A stretch of 60,084 nt of DNA from Clostridium sp. CAG:465. GTDB lineage: Bacteria; Bacillota; Clostridia; TANB77; CAG-465. The notes under the pieces were generated by a model. That model searched no databases. It was not told the origin of the DNA and saw nothing but the letters and a program-made list of their open reading frames with translations. Below are positions 25,700 through 34,407 of the stretch, in pieces. A program made the translations under genes and the position numbers. The DNA is taken from positions 1-60,084 of the forward strand of contig FR891255.1 in NCBI GenBank assembly GCA_000433755.1, read 5' to 3'. Each line of letters begins with the position of its first letter. Positions within the stretch are counted from its first letter, which is position 1.

Positions 25700-25990
25700 A
25701 GTTATCCACATTATTAACAATTTCAAAATTCATAATGTCCTATATACATATATATTATTATTATATATATATAATATAGTAGTAGTAGTAGTAGGTATTG
25801 TGGAAAATGTGGATAACATACTCAACAGCTTGTTATCACTAATTTTCCACCTGTTGATAAACCTGTGGATAACTTGTTAAATTTATCCACAGAAAATTTG
25901 TTTGTTGTGGATTATTTTAATTTCGTATAGTTATACACATTTTATTAACAGGGTTTTCCACAGTTACCTGTGTATAACTTTTTTCATGTA
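25700..25990. other. oriC: DnaA boxes, AT-rich tract and DnaA-trio element
   Basis: The dnaA-dnaN gap holds TTATCCACA boxes at 25702-25710, 25809-25817 (reverse), 25864-25872 (reverse) and 25883-25891. Near-matches are TGTGGATTA at 25916-25924, TTATACACA at 25941-25949 and its complement at 25979-25987. Between the first and second boxes lies an AT-only tract (about 25741-25776), then six contiguous TAG triplets (25777-25794), then a DnaA box. That order is the basal unwinding arrangement described in Bacillus (DUE, DnaA-trios, boxes). Confidence 0.9.
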
Positions 25991-26033
25991 ACACTTTTAA
26001 AATGTTTTTGTAATATTTTTGTAATAATCACTT

Positions 26034-27446
26034 CTAATCTGCAATAGATAAGGCTTTTTTTATATCTTCTATTAAATCTTTTGTTTCTGATTTTGTTTCA
26101 TATTCATCTTTAATTTTTGAATATGCATGTAGAACTGTAGAGTGATCTCTTCCACCAAAATCTTTACCTATACTTGGAAATGACATATTAGCAACTTCCC
26201 TACATAGATACATTGCTATTTGTCTTGGATATGCTACATTATTTGATCTTTTGTCACTTACTATATCACTTACTTTTATATTAAAGAATTTGCATACCAC
26301 TTGCATTATTAATTTACTTGTAAGTACTTTTGTATTTTTTACCAAAATGGATTCTATTGTATTGTCTACTACATCATTTGTAAGTTTGTTGTTAGTAAAA
26401 GATGTATAGGCTACTAATTTATTAAATACACCTTCTAATTCTCTAATATTTGATTTTACTTTTGTGGCTATTCTTACAAGTATTTCATCATTTATGATAT
26501 ATCTTTCTTTTTCAGCTTTTTTTCTAAGTATTGCAAGACGAGTTTCATAATCAGGAGCTTGTATATCAACCGAAAGTCCCATTTCAAATCTAGTTTTAAG
26601 TCTATCTTCAAGTTGTGGTATTTCCTTTGGAGGTTTTTCAGATGTTAGTACTATTTGTTTTCCACTTTCAAACAATGTGTTGAAAGTGTGGAAAAATTCT
26701 TCTTGACACTTTTCTTTTCCCGCTAAAAATTGAATATCATCTATTAATAACAAATCAATATTTCTATATTTTTTTCTGAATGATTCATTTTTATCTGTCA
26801 TTATTGCTGATACTAATTCATTTGCAAATAATTCTCCTGTTGCATAAATCATTTTTAAATTAGGGTTTTGTTTATACATTGCATTTCCAATTGCTTGCAT
26901 TAGATGTGTTTTACCTAGTCCTACTCCTCCATAAATAAATAGTGGATTATATTTTCTACCAGGTGCTTCAGATACAGCTACTGCAGCAGCGTGGGCAAAT
27001 CTGTTATTAGATCCTATGATAAAATTATCAAATGTATATCTTGGGTTTAATCTTGATACGTCTCCCCTATTTTCATTAGTTTGTTTTGTTTCAGTTACTT
27101 GTGAATCATCACTTTTACTGTATTCTTCTTTTGGTGTTTGCACATTTAATTCGTTAGAAATACTCTTTTCTTCTTCATTCATGCTATCTGGTATTATTTC
27201 TTTTGCTTCAAAAGTTATATTATATGATTTTTTTGTTAAAAAACTTAAAGTATTTTCGATTAAATCAAGATATCTTTTTTTACAAATATCTATATGATAA
27301 TTTGAAGGAGATAAAAAGCACAATGTGTTTTCATCCACAAGTCTGGGTACCATTACTTCAACGTATGTTTTATATCCAACAGGAGATATCTCTTCTTGCA
27401 GTATTTCCAAGGCTTGTGACCATATGTTCATAAAGTTTTGTTCCAT
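26034..27446 (-). CDS. dnaA: Chromosomal replication initiator DnaA
   Basis: AAA+ initiator of 470 residues when started at ATG 27446 (GGTGGTTGT before it). The longer frame would read back through DnaA boxes. Domain I is about 1-80 (IWSQALEILQEEISPVGYKT), a variable linker reaches about 130, and domain III has Walker A IYGGVGLGKTHLMQAI and Walker B LLLIDDIQFLAGK. Domain IV has the box-reading HTH GGRDHSTVLHAYSKI. The leader contains DnaA boxes and a Spo0A box, implying self-regulation and sporulation control. Confidence 0.97.
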   Translation of the reverse strand: MEQNFMNIWSQALEILQEEISPVGYKTYVEVMVPRLVDENTLCFLSPSNYHIDICKKRYLDLIENTLSFLTKKSYNITFEAKEIIPDSMNEEEKSISNELNVQTPKEEYSKSDDSQVTETKQTNENRGDVSRLNPRYTFDNFIIGSNNRFAHAAAVAVSEAPGRKYNPLFIYGGVGLGKTHLMQAIGNAMYKQNPNLKMIYATGELFANELVSAIMTDKNESFRKKYRNIDLLLIDDIQFLAGKEKCQEEFFHTFNTLFESGKQIVLTSEKPPKEIPQLEDRLKTRFEMGLSVDIQAPDYETRLAILRKKAEKERYIINDEILVRIATKVKSNIRELEGVFNKLVAYTSFTNNKLTNDVVDNTIESILVKNTKVLTSKLIMQVVCKFFNIKVSDIVSDKRSNNVAYPRQIAMYLCREVANMSFPSIGKDFGGRDHSTVLHAYSKIKDEYETKSETKDLIEDIKKALSIAD

Positions 27447-27479
27447 ACAACCACCTTTCTTAAAACGTATGTTTTTAAA

Positions 27480-27745
27480 AGTTATCCACAGAGTTATCCA
27501 CATATGTTGATAACTTTTCGACAAAATAATATAAACAATTAAAAAAATTTACATAATTTCTGTGGATTAAAAAATCATACTTAAAAATTAGAATAAAAAA
27601 TTACTATGATTAATATATCATGAAATATTGAAAAAATCAATATATTTAAGCATTTTTTTATAAATTGTTTTTCTTATAAAAAAATATATAAAACAAAAAA
27701 ATTTATAATATGTAAAATTAATTTTATTATAAGTCTGTGGATAAC
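27480..27745. other. Upstream DnaA-box cluster (second half of bipartite oriC)
   Basis: TTATCCACA boxes at 27482-27490 and 27494-27502, TTATCAACA complement at about 27505-27513, TGTGGATTA at 27561-27569 and TGTGGATAA at 27736-27744, between dnaA and rpmH. With the dnaN-side cluster this makes the two-part origin known from Bacillus. The same region must contain the dnaA promoter. A weak candidate on the minus strand has a TATATT -10 just before the Spo0A box. Confidence 0.8.
27517..27525 (-). promoter_or_regulatory. Spo0A box in the dnaA leader
   Basis: On the minus strand this reads TTTGTCGAA, a full match to the 0A-box consensus TTTGTCRAA. It lies just downstream of the putative dnaA -10 (TATATT) and next to two TTATCCACA boxes. 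Binding of Spo0A~P here could repress dnaA or block initiation during sporulation, as known for Bacillus oriC. Identification is by sequence only. Confidence 0.6.
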
Positions 27746-27788
27746 TTTTGAAATTTGGTATTTTTTTGTTAATAATTTAATTAAGTTG

Positions 27789-27817
27789 TTGACATTTAAA
27801 AACATTTATTGTATAAT
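27789..27817 (+). promoter_or_regulatory. Sigma-A promoter of rpmH
   Basis: TTGACA (27789-27794), 17-bp spacer, TATAAT (27812-27817): a perfect consensus about 84 bp before the rpmH start codon. Confidence 0.85.
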
Positions 27818-27900
27818 AATAGCACTTTGATTAGTTAATAATGTTTTACTAAGAATTGTAATAACATTTTTATAATATTTAGGAATTTAGGAGGAAAACA

Positions 27901-28035
27901 ATGAAAAGAACATTTCAACCAAAAAAAATACATAGAGAAAAAGTACACGGTTTTAGAAAAAGAATGAGTACTGCCTCTGGTCGTAAAGTTTTAAAGAGCA
28001 GAAGACAAAAGGGAAGAAAAGTTTTAAGTGCTTAA
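27901..28035 (+). CDS. rpmH: 50S ribosomal protein L34
   Basis: 44-residue basic protein with the canonical L34 sequence: MKRTFQPKKIHREKVHGF, RKRMSTASGRKVLKSRR and QKGRKVLSA. GGAGG lies 7 bases before the ATG. It is the first gene of the conserved rpmH-rnpA-yidD-yidC run that diverges from dnaA, and is too short for usual ORF cut-offs. Confidence 0.98.
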   Translation: MKRTFQPKKIHREKVHGFRKRMSTASGRKVLKSRRQKGRKVLSA

Positions 28036-28045
28036 ACTACTTTTT

Positions 28046-28074
28046 AAAGTGGGTATGTTTTTCATATCCACTTT
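28046..28074 (+). terminator. Partial terminator between rpmH and rnpA
   Basis: Stem AAAGTGGGTATG/CATATCCACTTT with a 5-nt loop followed by TTTATG. The short T-run suggests partial read-through, giving more rpmH than rnpA transcript. Confidence 0.6.
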
Positions 28075-28098
28075 TATGTTTATTTTATGAGGGTAAAT

Positions 28099-28458
28099 AT
28101 GAAATCAACTTTAATTATTAAAAATAACAGTGTTTTTAGATATATTTTAAAAAAAGGGAAATATGCTAAAGGAAAAAATATTGTTGTTCACATTTGTAGT
28201 CAGAAAAAGGAAAGAAACAACGATAATCTTATTAATAATCTTGGTATATGTGTTTCTAAAAAGAATGGAAATAGTGTAGCAAGAAATAAGTTAAAAAGAT
28301 GGGTTAGAGAGAGTTATAAAAATGAAGAAGAAAATATAAAGAAAGGAATTAATATAGTTGTACTTTTTAAGAAGAATTGTATAATTGAAAATGTAGATTA
28401 TAATAGCATAAATGATGATATAAAAAAGTGTTTTAAGGAACTTGGTTTATATGCATAA
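28099..28458 (+). CDS. rnpA: Ribonuclease P protein component
   Basis: 119 residues from ATG 28099, chosen because GAGGGT lies inside the longer frame that begins at 28087. It carries the RNR-type helix NSVARNKLKRWVRESYK that contacts pre-tRNA/RNase P RNA, after the FRYILKKGKYAKGKNIV strand region. Its stop overlaps the yidD start by 8 bases. Confidence 0.95.
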   Translation: MKSTLIIKNNSVFRYILKKGKYAKGKNIVVHICSQKKERNNDNLINNLGICVSKKNGNSVARNKLKRWVRESYKNEEENIKKGINIVVLFKKNCIIENVDYNSINDDIKKCFKELGLYA

Positions 28459-28702
28459 TTTGGTTTATTTGATAAAATTTCTATCTAAAATTCCAAGAAA
28501 ATGTGAAGTTAAAATGATTGAATTCTATCAAAAATATATTTCACCTGGTCTTGGAAATCATTGTAAATTTTATCCTACATGTTCAGAATATGCAAAACAA
28601 GCAATTGACAAATATGGTATAATTAAAGGAAATATACTTGCTATATATAGAATTATTAGATGTAATCCATTTTCACATGGAGGAGTTGATAAATTGAAAT
28701 GA
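28451..28702 (+). CDS. yidD: Membrane protein insertion efficiency factor YidD
   Basis: 83 residues from ATG 28451. The hallmark is FYQKYISPGLGNHCKFYPTC and SEYAKQAIDKYGIIKG, ending NPFSHGGVD. A TTG start at 28442 is possible. The cysteine-containing family sits between rnpA and yidC in most bacteria and aids insertion of membrane proteins. It overlaps rnpA and ends with TGA, direct evidence that TGA is a stop codon here. Confidence 0.95.
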   Translation: MHNLVYLIKFLSKIPRKCEVKMIEFYQKYISPGLGNHCKFYPTCSEYAKQAIDKYGIIKGNILAIYRIIRCNPFSHGGVDKLK

Positions 28703-28716
28703 AATGAGGTATGTAA

Positions 28717-29556
28717 ATGATACAAGCAATAGCATCAGTCTTAGGATATATAATAAGATTTTTTTATGATTTAGTTGGACAAAATTATTTTATAACAATA
28801 TTACTTTTTACATTATTTACTAAAGTAGTTCTTTTTCCACTTGCATGGATACAGATAAAATCCATGGAAAAAATGAATAAAATGTCTGTTAAACAGAAAG
28901 AAATACAAGATAAATACAAAAATGATAAAGAAAAACAAACACAAGAACTTATGAATTTGTATAAGGAGAATAAAGTAAATCCTCTATCAGGTTGTTTACC
29001 TTTAATTATTCAAATTCCAATTATTTTTGCTATGTTTTATATCGTTAAACAACCTCTAACATATATTGTTCAGACACCTCAAGAAGAGATTAAAACATAC
29101 ACGCAACAACTATTAAATAAGGAAGATGTTAATGAGAAAGAAATGCAAGCAAATGAGTTATTAATTGCTAAAGAACATAATCTTATTAATATGCAAGTAA
29201 TTCCTGGAATTAATTTAGGTGATGTACCATCAAATGTATTTAGTAAGGATGAAAATAAAAAGGCAAGTCCAATTTCACTTGCAATTCCAATATTAACATT
29301 TATAGTTTCATTTTTGCTTAATAAATATTCGCAAAAGAATACACAGCAAACACCTGAGCAAGCTGAAATGCAAAAAACTACTAATTTAATGATGCCTCTT
29401 ATGTCAGCATTCTTTTCATATGCAATGCCTTTAGCTTTAGGTGTGTATTGGTTGTTTGGTAGCATGTTACAATTCGTTCAACAGTTTATAATTAATAAAA
29501 TTGTAAAAAAAGATAAAGAAAAAATATTGGCACTTGAAAAAGGAGGTAAGATTTAA
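28717..29556 (+). CDS. yidC: Membrane protein insertase YidC/SpoIIIJ
   Basis: 279 residues, Gram-positive size. The first hydrophobic segment is followed by the conserved ILLFTLFTKVVLFPLAWIQI with its functional arginine-region equivalent, the basic hairpin MNKMSVKQKEIQDKYK, and core helices around GCLPLIIQIPIIFAMFYIV. A less conserved insert covers about 110-180. It overlaps the next gene (jag) by TAATG. It inserts membrane proteins, and the SpoIIIJ paralogue also supports forespore development in Bacillus. Confidence 0.95.
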   Translation: MIQAIASVLGYIIRFFYDLVGQNYFITILLFTLFTKVVLFPLAWIQIKSMEKMNKMSVKQKEIQDKYKNDKEKQTQELMNLYKENKVNPLSGCLPLIIQIPIIFAMFYIVKQPLTYIVQTPQEEIKTYTQQLLNKEDVNEKEMQANELLIAKEHNLINMQVIPGINLGDVPSNVFSKDENKKASPISLAIPILTFIVSFLLNKYSQKNTQQTPEQAEMQKTTNLMMPLMSAFFSYAMPLALGVYWLFGSMLQFVQQFIINKIVKKDKEKILALEKGGKI

Positions 29557-30212
29557 TGAAAAAAGTTACAGAGCAAATAGGTAAAAATACAGAAGAAGCA
29601 ATTAGAAAGGGCTTAGAAGAGTTAAAAGTTTCTCGTGAAGATGTTAAAATTGAGGTACTTGAAGAAGCTTCTTCAGGTGGAGTTTTAGGTATTTTATCTG
29701 CTAAAATGGCAAAGGTTAGACTTACAGTTGATAAAAAAATAAGCGATGTACAAGCAGAAGACACAATTAATAGGTTAGATAAAATTTTAAAAGAACTTTT
29801 TAAAATTACAGGTGATGATGGTATTGAATATAAAATTGAAAAAGGAAAAAATCAAATTAATTTGACAATTACTGGTGATAAAGTTTCTCATTTAATAGGA
29901 TATAAAGGTAAAACAATTGAGTCTTTTCAGTCATTGCTAAATGCGATGCTTCAAAGAGAGAATGAAGAAAGTGCAAAAGTTTTTGTTGAAGTAAATGATT
30001 ATAAGAAAAGAAAAGAAGAAAAACTTAAAAATTTAGCAAATAAGATGGCTAATAATGTTATTAGATTTAGAAAACCAATTAGATTGGAGCCAATGTCTGC
30101 ATATGAAAGATTAATAATTCATACAGAACTTGCTAAAAGAGATGATGTCGAAACTGAATCACAAGGTGAAGAGCCTAGAAGAAGAGTAGTAATAAAAAAG
30201 AAATATAATTAA
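29556..30212 (+). CDS. jag: RNA-binding protein KhpB (Jag/SpoIIIJ-associated)
   Basis: 218 residues in three parts: Jag-N domain (EAIRKGLEELKVSREDVKI and SSGGVLGILSAKMAKVRL), KH domain with SHLIGYKGKTIESFQSLLN, and R3H domain with MSAYERLIIHTELAKRDDV. GGAGG precedes an ATG overlapping the yidC stop, so the two are co-translated. The family partners with KhpA and affects cell shape and sporulation. Confidence 0.95.
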   Translation: MKKVTEQIGKNTEEAIRKGLEELKVSREDVKIEVLEEASSGGVLGILSAKMAKVRLTVDKKISDVQAEDTINRLDKILKELFKITGDDGIEYKIEKGKNQINLTITGDKVSHLIGYKGKTIESFQSLLNAMLQRENEESAKVFVEVNDYKKRKEEKLKNLANKMANNVIRFRKPIRLEPMSAYERLIIHTELAKRDDVETESQGEEPRRRVVIKKKYN

Positions 30213-30238
30213 AAAAGGTCAGCATTTGCTGACTTTTT
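30212..30238 (+). terminator. Terminator after jag
   Basis: AAAGGTCAGC / GCTGACTTTTT hairpin with a 4-nt loop immediately after the jag stop, upstream of mnmE. Confidence 0.65.
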
Positions 30239-30258
30239 AAAGGAAAGGAAAAAGCGTT

Positions 30259-31635
30259 ATGTCAACAGATACTATAGCTGCGATTGGAACAGCATTATCA
30301 AATAGTGGTATAAGTATAATAAGAATAAGCGGGAAGGATAGTTTAAATATTATAAGAAAAATATTTGTTTCTAATTCTAAAATTATGCCTAATAATATAA
30401 TATATGGTAAAATAGTTGAAAATGGAAAAGTAGTTGATACAGTTTTGGTTTCGTATTTTAAAAATCCTAAGTCATATACTGGTGAAGATGTGTGTGAAAT
30501 AAATTGCCATGGAGGAGTTCAAATTACAAGGGAAATTTTACAACTTGTTTTAGCAAATGGAGCAAGACTTGCAGAACCAGGAGAATTTTCTAAAAGGGCT
30601 TTTTTGAATGGAAAAATGGATTTAACAAAGGCTGAGGCAGTTATTAATCTTATTAATTCTAAAAACACAACTCAGGCACGAATTGCTGCTAATAATCTTG
30701 AGGGCGATTTGTATAAAAAAATAAAAGAAGTAAGAGAAGAGTTAATAGAATTAATGGCCCATATTGAAGTTAGTGTTGACTATCCTGAATATGATTATGA
30801 TGAAGTGGAAAATGATAATGTTATTTCACTTTTAAATAAGAAAATTATTGAAATAAATAATATTTTATCTACGTATGAACAGGGTAAATATATAAAAGAC
30901 GGAGTTAATGTTGTAATTTTAGGTAAGCCTAATGTTGGTAAATCATCACTTCTAAATACTTTATCAAGGAGTCAAAAAGCTATTGTAACTGAAATACCTG
31001 GTACTACTCGTGATGTCATTGAAGAAAGAATTAATATTGGTAATATAATTTTAAATTTATCAGATACAGCTGGTATAAGAAAGACAGATGATTTTGTAGA
31101 AAAAATTGGTGTTAAAAGAAGTATAGAAAAAATAGATGAAGCTGATTTAGTTATCTATTTATTAAATGTTGAATCAGATATTGATGATGAAGATAAAGAA
31201 ATTCTTTCTAAAATTCAAAATAAAGGAATTAAATTGATTACGGTAATAAATAAGATTGATAAAGGACAAAAATTAAAATTTGATAGTATTTTGGACGAAT
31301 TAAAACGATTTGGCGTAAATGAAGTAATTAAAATGTCAGTTTTAAATAATGAGGGAATAGATGAATTAAAAAATAAAATTGAAGAAATTTTTAATACTAA
31401 TGATTTAGATTTTGAAAATGAACTTATAATTACAAATGAAAGACATAGAGATTTATTAAATAAATCAAAAGAATATTTGGAAATTGCAAAAAAAGAAATA
31501 GAAAATAATGAACCAATAGATATTGTATCAATAGTTATAAAAAATGCTACAAAGTCTTTAGGGGAGATTATTGGTGCTGATGTTAATCAGGATATTGTAA
31601 ATAAAATTTTTGAAAAATTTTGTTTAGGAAAGTAG
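30259..31635 (+). CDS. mnmE: tRNA uridine-5-carboxymethylaminomethyl(34) synthesis GTPase MnmE
   Basis: 458 residues: N-terminal tetrahydrofolate-binding domain (MSTDTIAAIGTALSNSGISI), helical domain, and an inserted G domain with GKPNVGKSSLLNTL, EIPGTTRDVIEE, DTAGI and NKID. It ends in the catalytic C-terminal CLGK motif. With MnmG it modifies U34 of tRNAs reading split boxes. It runs directly into mnmG. Confidence 0.97.
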   Translation: MSTDTIAAIGTALSNSGISIIRISGKDSLNIIRKIFVSNSKIMPNNIIYGKIVENGKVVDTVLVSYFKNPKSYTGEDVCEINCHGGVQITREILQLVLANGARLAEPGEFSKRAFLNGKMDLTKAEAVINLINSKNTTQARIAANNLEGDLYKKIKEVREELIELMAHIEVSVDYPEYDYDEVENDNVISLLNKKIIEINNILSTYEQGKYIKDGVNVVILGKPNVGKSSLLNTLSRSQKAIVTEIPGTTRDVIEERINIGNIILNLSDTAGIRKTDDFVEKIGVKRSIEKIDEADLVIYLLNVESDIDDEDKEILSKIQNKGIKLITVINKIDKGQKLKFDSILDELKRFGVNEVIKMSVLNNEGIDELKNKIEEIFNTNDLDFENELIITNERHRDLLNKSKEYLEIAKKEIENNEPIDIVSIVIKNATKSLGEIIGADVNQDIVNKIFEKFCLGK

Positions 31636-31643
31636 GTAATATA

Positions 31644-33533
31644 ATGAGTTATTCACTTGGAAATTATGATGTTATTGTTATTGGTGCTGGACATGCTGGA
31701 TGTGAAGCAGCACTTGCTAGTGCTAGACTTGGTAAAAAAACAGCTATATTTGTTATAAATATGGAAACTCTTGCTAATATGCCATGTAATCCAAGTATAG
31801 GTGGTACTTCAAAAGGTCACCTTGTAAGAGAAATAGATGCATTAGGAGGAGAAATGGCAAAGAATGCTGACAAAACATTTATACAATCAAAAATGTTAAA
31901 TATGTCTAAAGGGCCTGCTGTGCATTCTTTAAGAGTTCAATCTGATAGAAAAATGTATCACATTGAAATGAAAAAAACGTTAGAAAATCAAGAAAATCTT
32001 GATTTATATCAAGCTGAAATTGTAGAAATACTTGTAAATAATGAAAAAAATAAAGTAATAGGTGTAAAAACGAAAATTGGAGCAGAAGTTTATGCAAATC
32101 AGGTTATAGTTGCTACAGGTACATATTTAAAGGGAAAAGTTATTATTGGAGAAATTTCATACGAGAGTGGACCTGATGGTGTTTTTCCAGCAAATGATTT
32201 ATCACAAAGTTTACTTGATATTGGTGTTGAACTTAGAAGGTTTAAAACGGGAACTCCTGCAAGAATTAATGCTAATATTATGAATTTTGATGAAATGGAA
32301 GTTCAACATGGTGATGAAAAAATAGTACCTTTTTCTTTTGAAAATGAGGGTAATGAAGAAATAACTAATAAAAAGCAGGTAGATTGTTACTTAACATATA
32401 CTAATGAGAATACGCATGAGATTATACTTAATAATTTAGATCGATCTCCAATATATAGTGGTAAAATACATGGTATAGGACCTAGATATTGTCCATCAAT
32501 TGAAGATAAAGTGGTTAGATTTAGAGATAAAAAAAGGCATCAATTATTTATAGAACCATTAGGAGAGAAAACTTCAGAGATGTATATACAGGGAATGTCG
32601 TCTTCACTTCCTGAAGAGGTACAAATAAAAATGTATAGAACTGTTCCAGGACTTGAAAATGCCAAGCTTATGAGACCTGCATATGCTATAGAATATGACT
32701 GCATTGATTCAACAAATTTAAAATTAAGTTTGGAGTATAAAGGAATAGATGGGTTATTTTTTGCTGGACAAGTTAATGGAAGCTCTGGATATGAGGAAGC
32801 TGCAGCTCAGGGAATAATTGCTGGTATAAATGCTGCTAGAAAATCTGATAAAAAAGATCCTTTAATATTAGATAGATCACAAGCATATATTGGTGTTCTT
32901 ATTGATGATCTTGTAACTAAGGGAACGAATGAACCATATAGAATGATGACATCACGTTCTGAATATAGACTAATGTTAAGACAGGATAATGCTGATATTA
33001 GATTAACTCCTATTGGACATCAAATTGGACTTATATCAGACGAAAGATATAATAAATTTTTAAATAAGCAAAAACTTATACATGATGAAATTGATAGATT
33101 AAATTCAACATCTGTTAAACCTAATGCTGAGGTTAATAATATACTTAAAAGTTTAAATAGTTCTCCGTTACAAACAGGAGTTAAGCTTTCAGATTTATTA
33201 AAAAGGAGCGAACTTAATTATTATAATATAAAGAACTTAGATTTATCAAGAGAAGAATTACCTGATGCTGTTGTTGAAGAAGCTGAAATAGAAATAAAAT
33301 ATGAAGGATATATAAAGCTACAACTCGAACAGATAAATGAATTTAAAAAAATGGAAAATAAAAAATTAAGTGTAGATATCAATTATGAAAATATAAATGG
33401 ACTAAGTCTTGAAGCAAGACAAAAATTAAATAAACAGAAACCATTATCTGTGGGGCAGGCTTCACGTATTTCTGGCGTATCTCCAGCAGATATTTCTGTA
33501 CTTCTTATTTATCTTAGTCAGAATAATTTATAA
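31644..33533 (+). CDS. mnmG: tRNA uridine-5-carboxymethylaminomethyl(34) synthesis enzyme MnmG
   Basis: FAD enzyme partner of MnmE, 629 residues from ATG 31644, which follows TAGG at good spacing. The longer frame at 31620 overlaps mnmE. Markers: VIGAGHAGCEAALASARLG (FAD-binding GxGxxG), MPCNPSIGGTSKGHLVREID, RFKTGTPARIN and the C-terminal VGQASRISGVSPADISVLL. Confidence 0.97.
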   Translation: MSYSLGNYDVIVIGAGHAGCEAALASARLGKKTAIFVINMETLANMPCNPSIGGTSKGHLVREIDALGGEMAKNADKTFIQSKMLNMSKGPAVHSLRVQSDRKMYHIEMKKTLENQENLDLYQAEIVEILVNNEKNKVIGVKTKIGAEVYANQVIVATGTYLKGKVIIGEISYESGPDGVFPANDLSQSLLDIGVELRRFKTGTPARINANIMNFDEMEVQHGDEKIVPFSFENEGNEEITNKKQVDCYLTYTNENTHEIILNNLDRSPIYSGKIHGIGPRYCPSIEDKVVRFRDKKRHQLFIEPLGEKTSEMYIQGMSSSLPEEVQIKMYRTVPGLENAKLMRPAYAIEYDCIDSTNLKLSLEYKGIDGLFFAGQVNGSSGYEEAAAQGIIAGINAARKSDKKDPLILDRSQAYIGVLIDDLVTKGTNEPYRMMTSRSEYRLMLRQDNADIRLTPIGHQIGLISDERYNKFLNKQKLIHDEIDRLNSTSVKPNAEVNNILKSLNSSPLQTGVKLSDLLKRSELNYYNIKNLDLSREELPDAVVEEAEIEIKYEGYIKLQLEQINEFKKMENKKLSVDINYENINGLSLEARQKLNKQKPLSVGQASRISGVSPADISVLLIYLSQNNL

Positions 33534-33562
33534 ATTTCATATGAAAAGGAGTAAGTAAATTT

Positions 33563-34306
33563 ATGAATAATATTTCACATGAAAATAGTTCTTTTTATAA
33601 CATGTTATTAAAGGAATCCAATAATATTGGAATAAAGCTTAATAATGAGCAAATTTTAAAATTTGAAAAATATAAAAATTTATTGGTAAGTTGGAATGAA
33701 AAAATTAATCTTACAGCAATAACTGATGATGAAGGAATAGTGTTAAAACATTTTATCGATTGCCTTGAAATAGTAAAATATATAGACGAAGGGAAAAAAA
33801 TAATTGATGTTGGAACAGGAGCAGGATTTCCTGGAATTGTAATAGCTATATTCTTTAATGGAAAAGTAGAAGTGACTTTAATAGATGCATTAAATAAGAG
33901 AATAAATTTTTTACAAGAAGTAATAAAAGAATTAGAACTTAAAAATGTGATTATAGAACATGCAAGAGCTGAAGAAATTGGATCTAAAGAAAATTATAGA
34001 GAAAAGTATGATTATGCAGTATCAAGAGCTGTTGCACCACTTAACGTGTTATTAGAATTTGATACACCATTTTTAAAAATCGGCGGAAAATGCTTGCTTT
34101 TAAAAGGATCAAATATTGAAGAAGAAATTAAATTATCAAAAAATGCTTTAAATGTATTGAATTGTAAAATTAATAACAAATATAAATATTGTTATACCTA
34201 TAATTGTGAAATATACAACAGATATGTAGTTGAGATAATTAAAAATGACAAGACAAGTTTAAAATATCCAAGAATTTATGGAAAGATAAAGAAAAATCCT
34301 TTATAA
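33563..34306 (+). CDS. rsmG: 16S rRNA (guanine(527)-N7)-methyltransferase RsmG
   Basis: 247 residues of SAM-dependent methyltransferase that makes m7G527 in the streptomycin-site loop. SAM motif IIDVGTGAGFPGIVIAI, then VTLIDALNKRINFLQEV and YDYAVSRAVAPL. AAAAGGAG before the ATG. Its 5' end includes TTTCACATGAAA, a degenerate parS-like palindrome. Confidence 0.96.
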   Translation: MNNISHENSSFYNMLLKESNNIGIKLNNEQILKFEKYKNLLVSWNEKINLTAITDDEGIVLKHFIDCLEIVKYIDEGKKIIDVGTGAGFPGIVIAIFFNGKVEVTLIDALNKRINFLQEVIKELELKNVIIEHARAEEIGSKENYREKYDYAVSRAVAPLNVLLEFDTPFLKIGGKCLLLKGSNIEEEIKLSKNALNVLNCKINNKYKYCYTYNCEIYNRYVVEIIKNDKTSLKYPRIYGKIKKNPL

Positions 34307-34407
34307 TTTCTAAATTATAAATTATTTAAAGAGAAAAATAATATATTTTTATTTTTTCTCTTTATTTTTTTATACAATTGATGTATAATACATTAAGAGG
34401 TGTAAAT

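Noticed and set aside
25741..25800. TA-rich and TAG repeats as a simple microsatellite
   Set aside because: Position between DnaA boxes in the dnaA-dnaN gap fits a DnaA-trio unwinding element much better.
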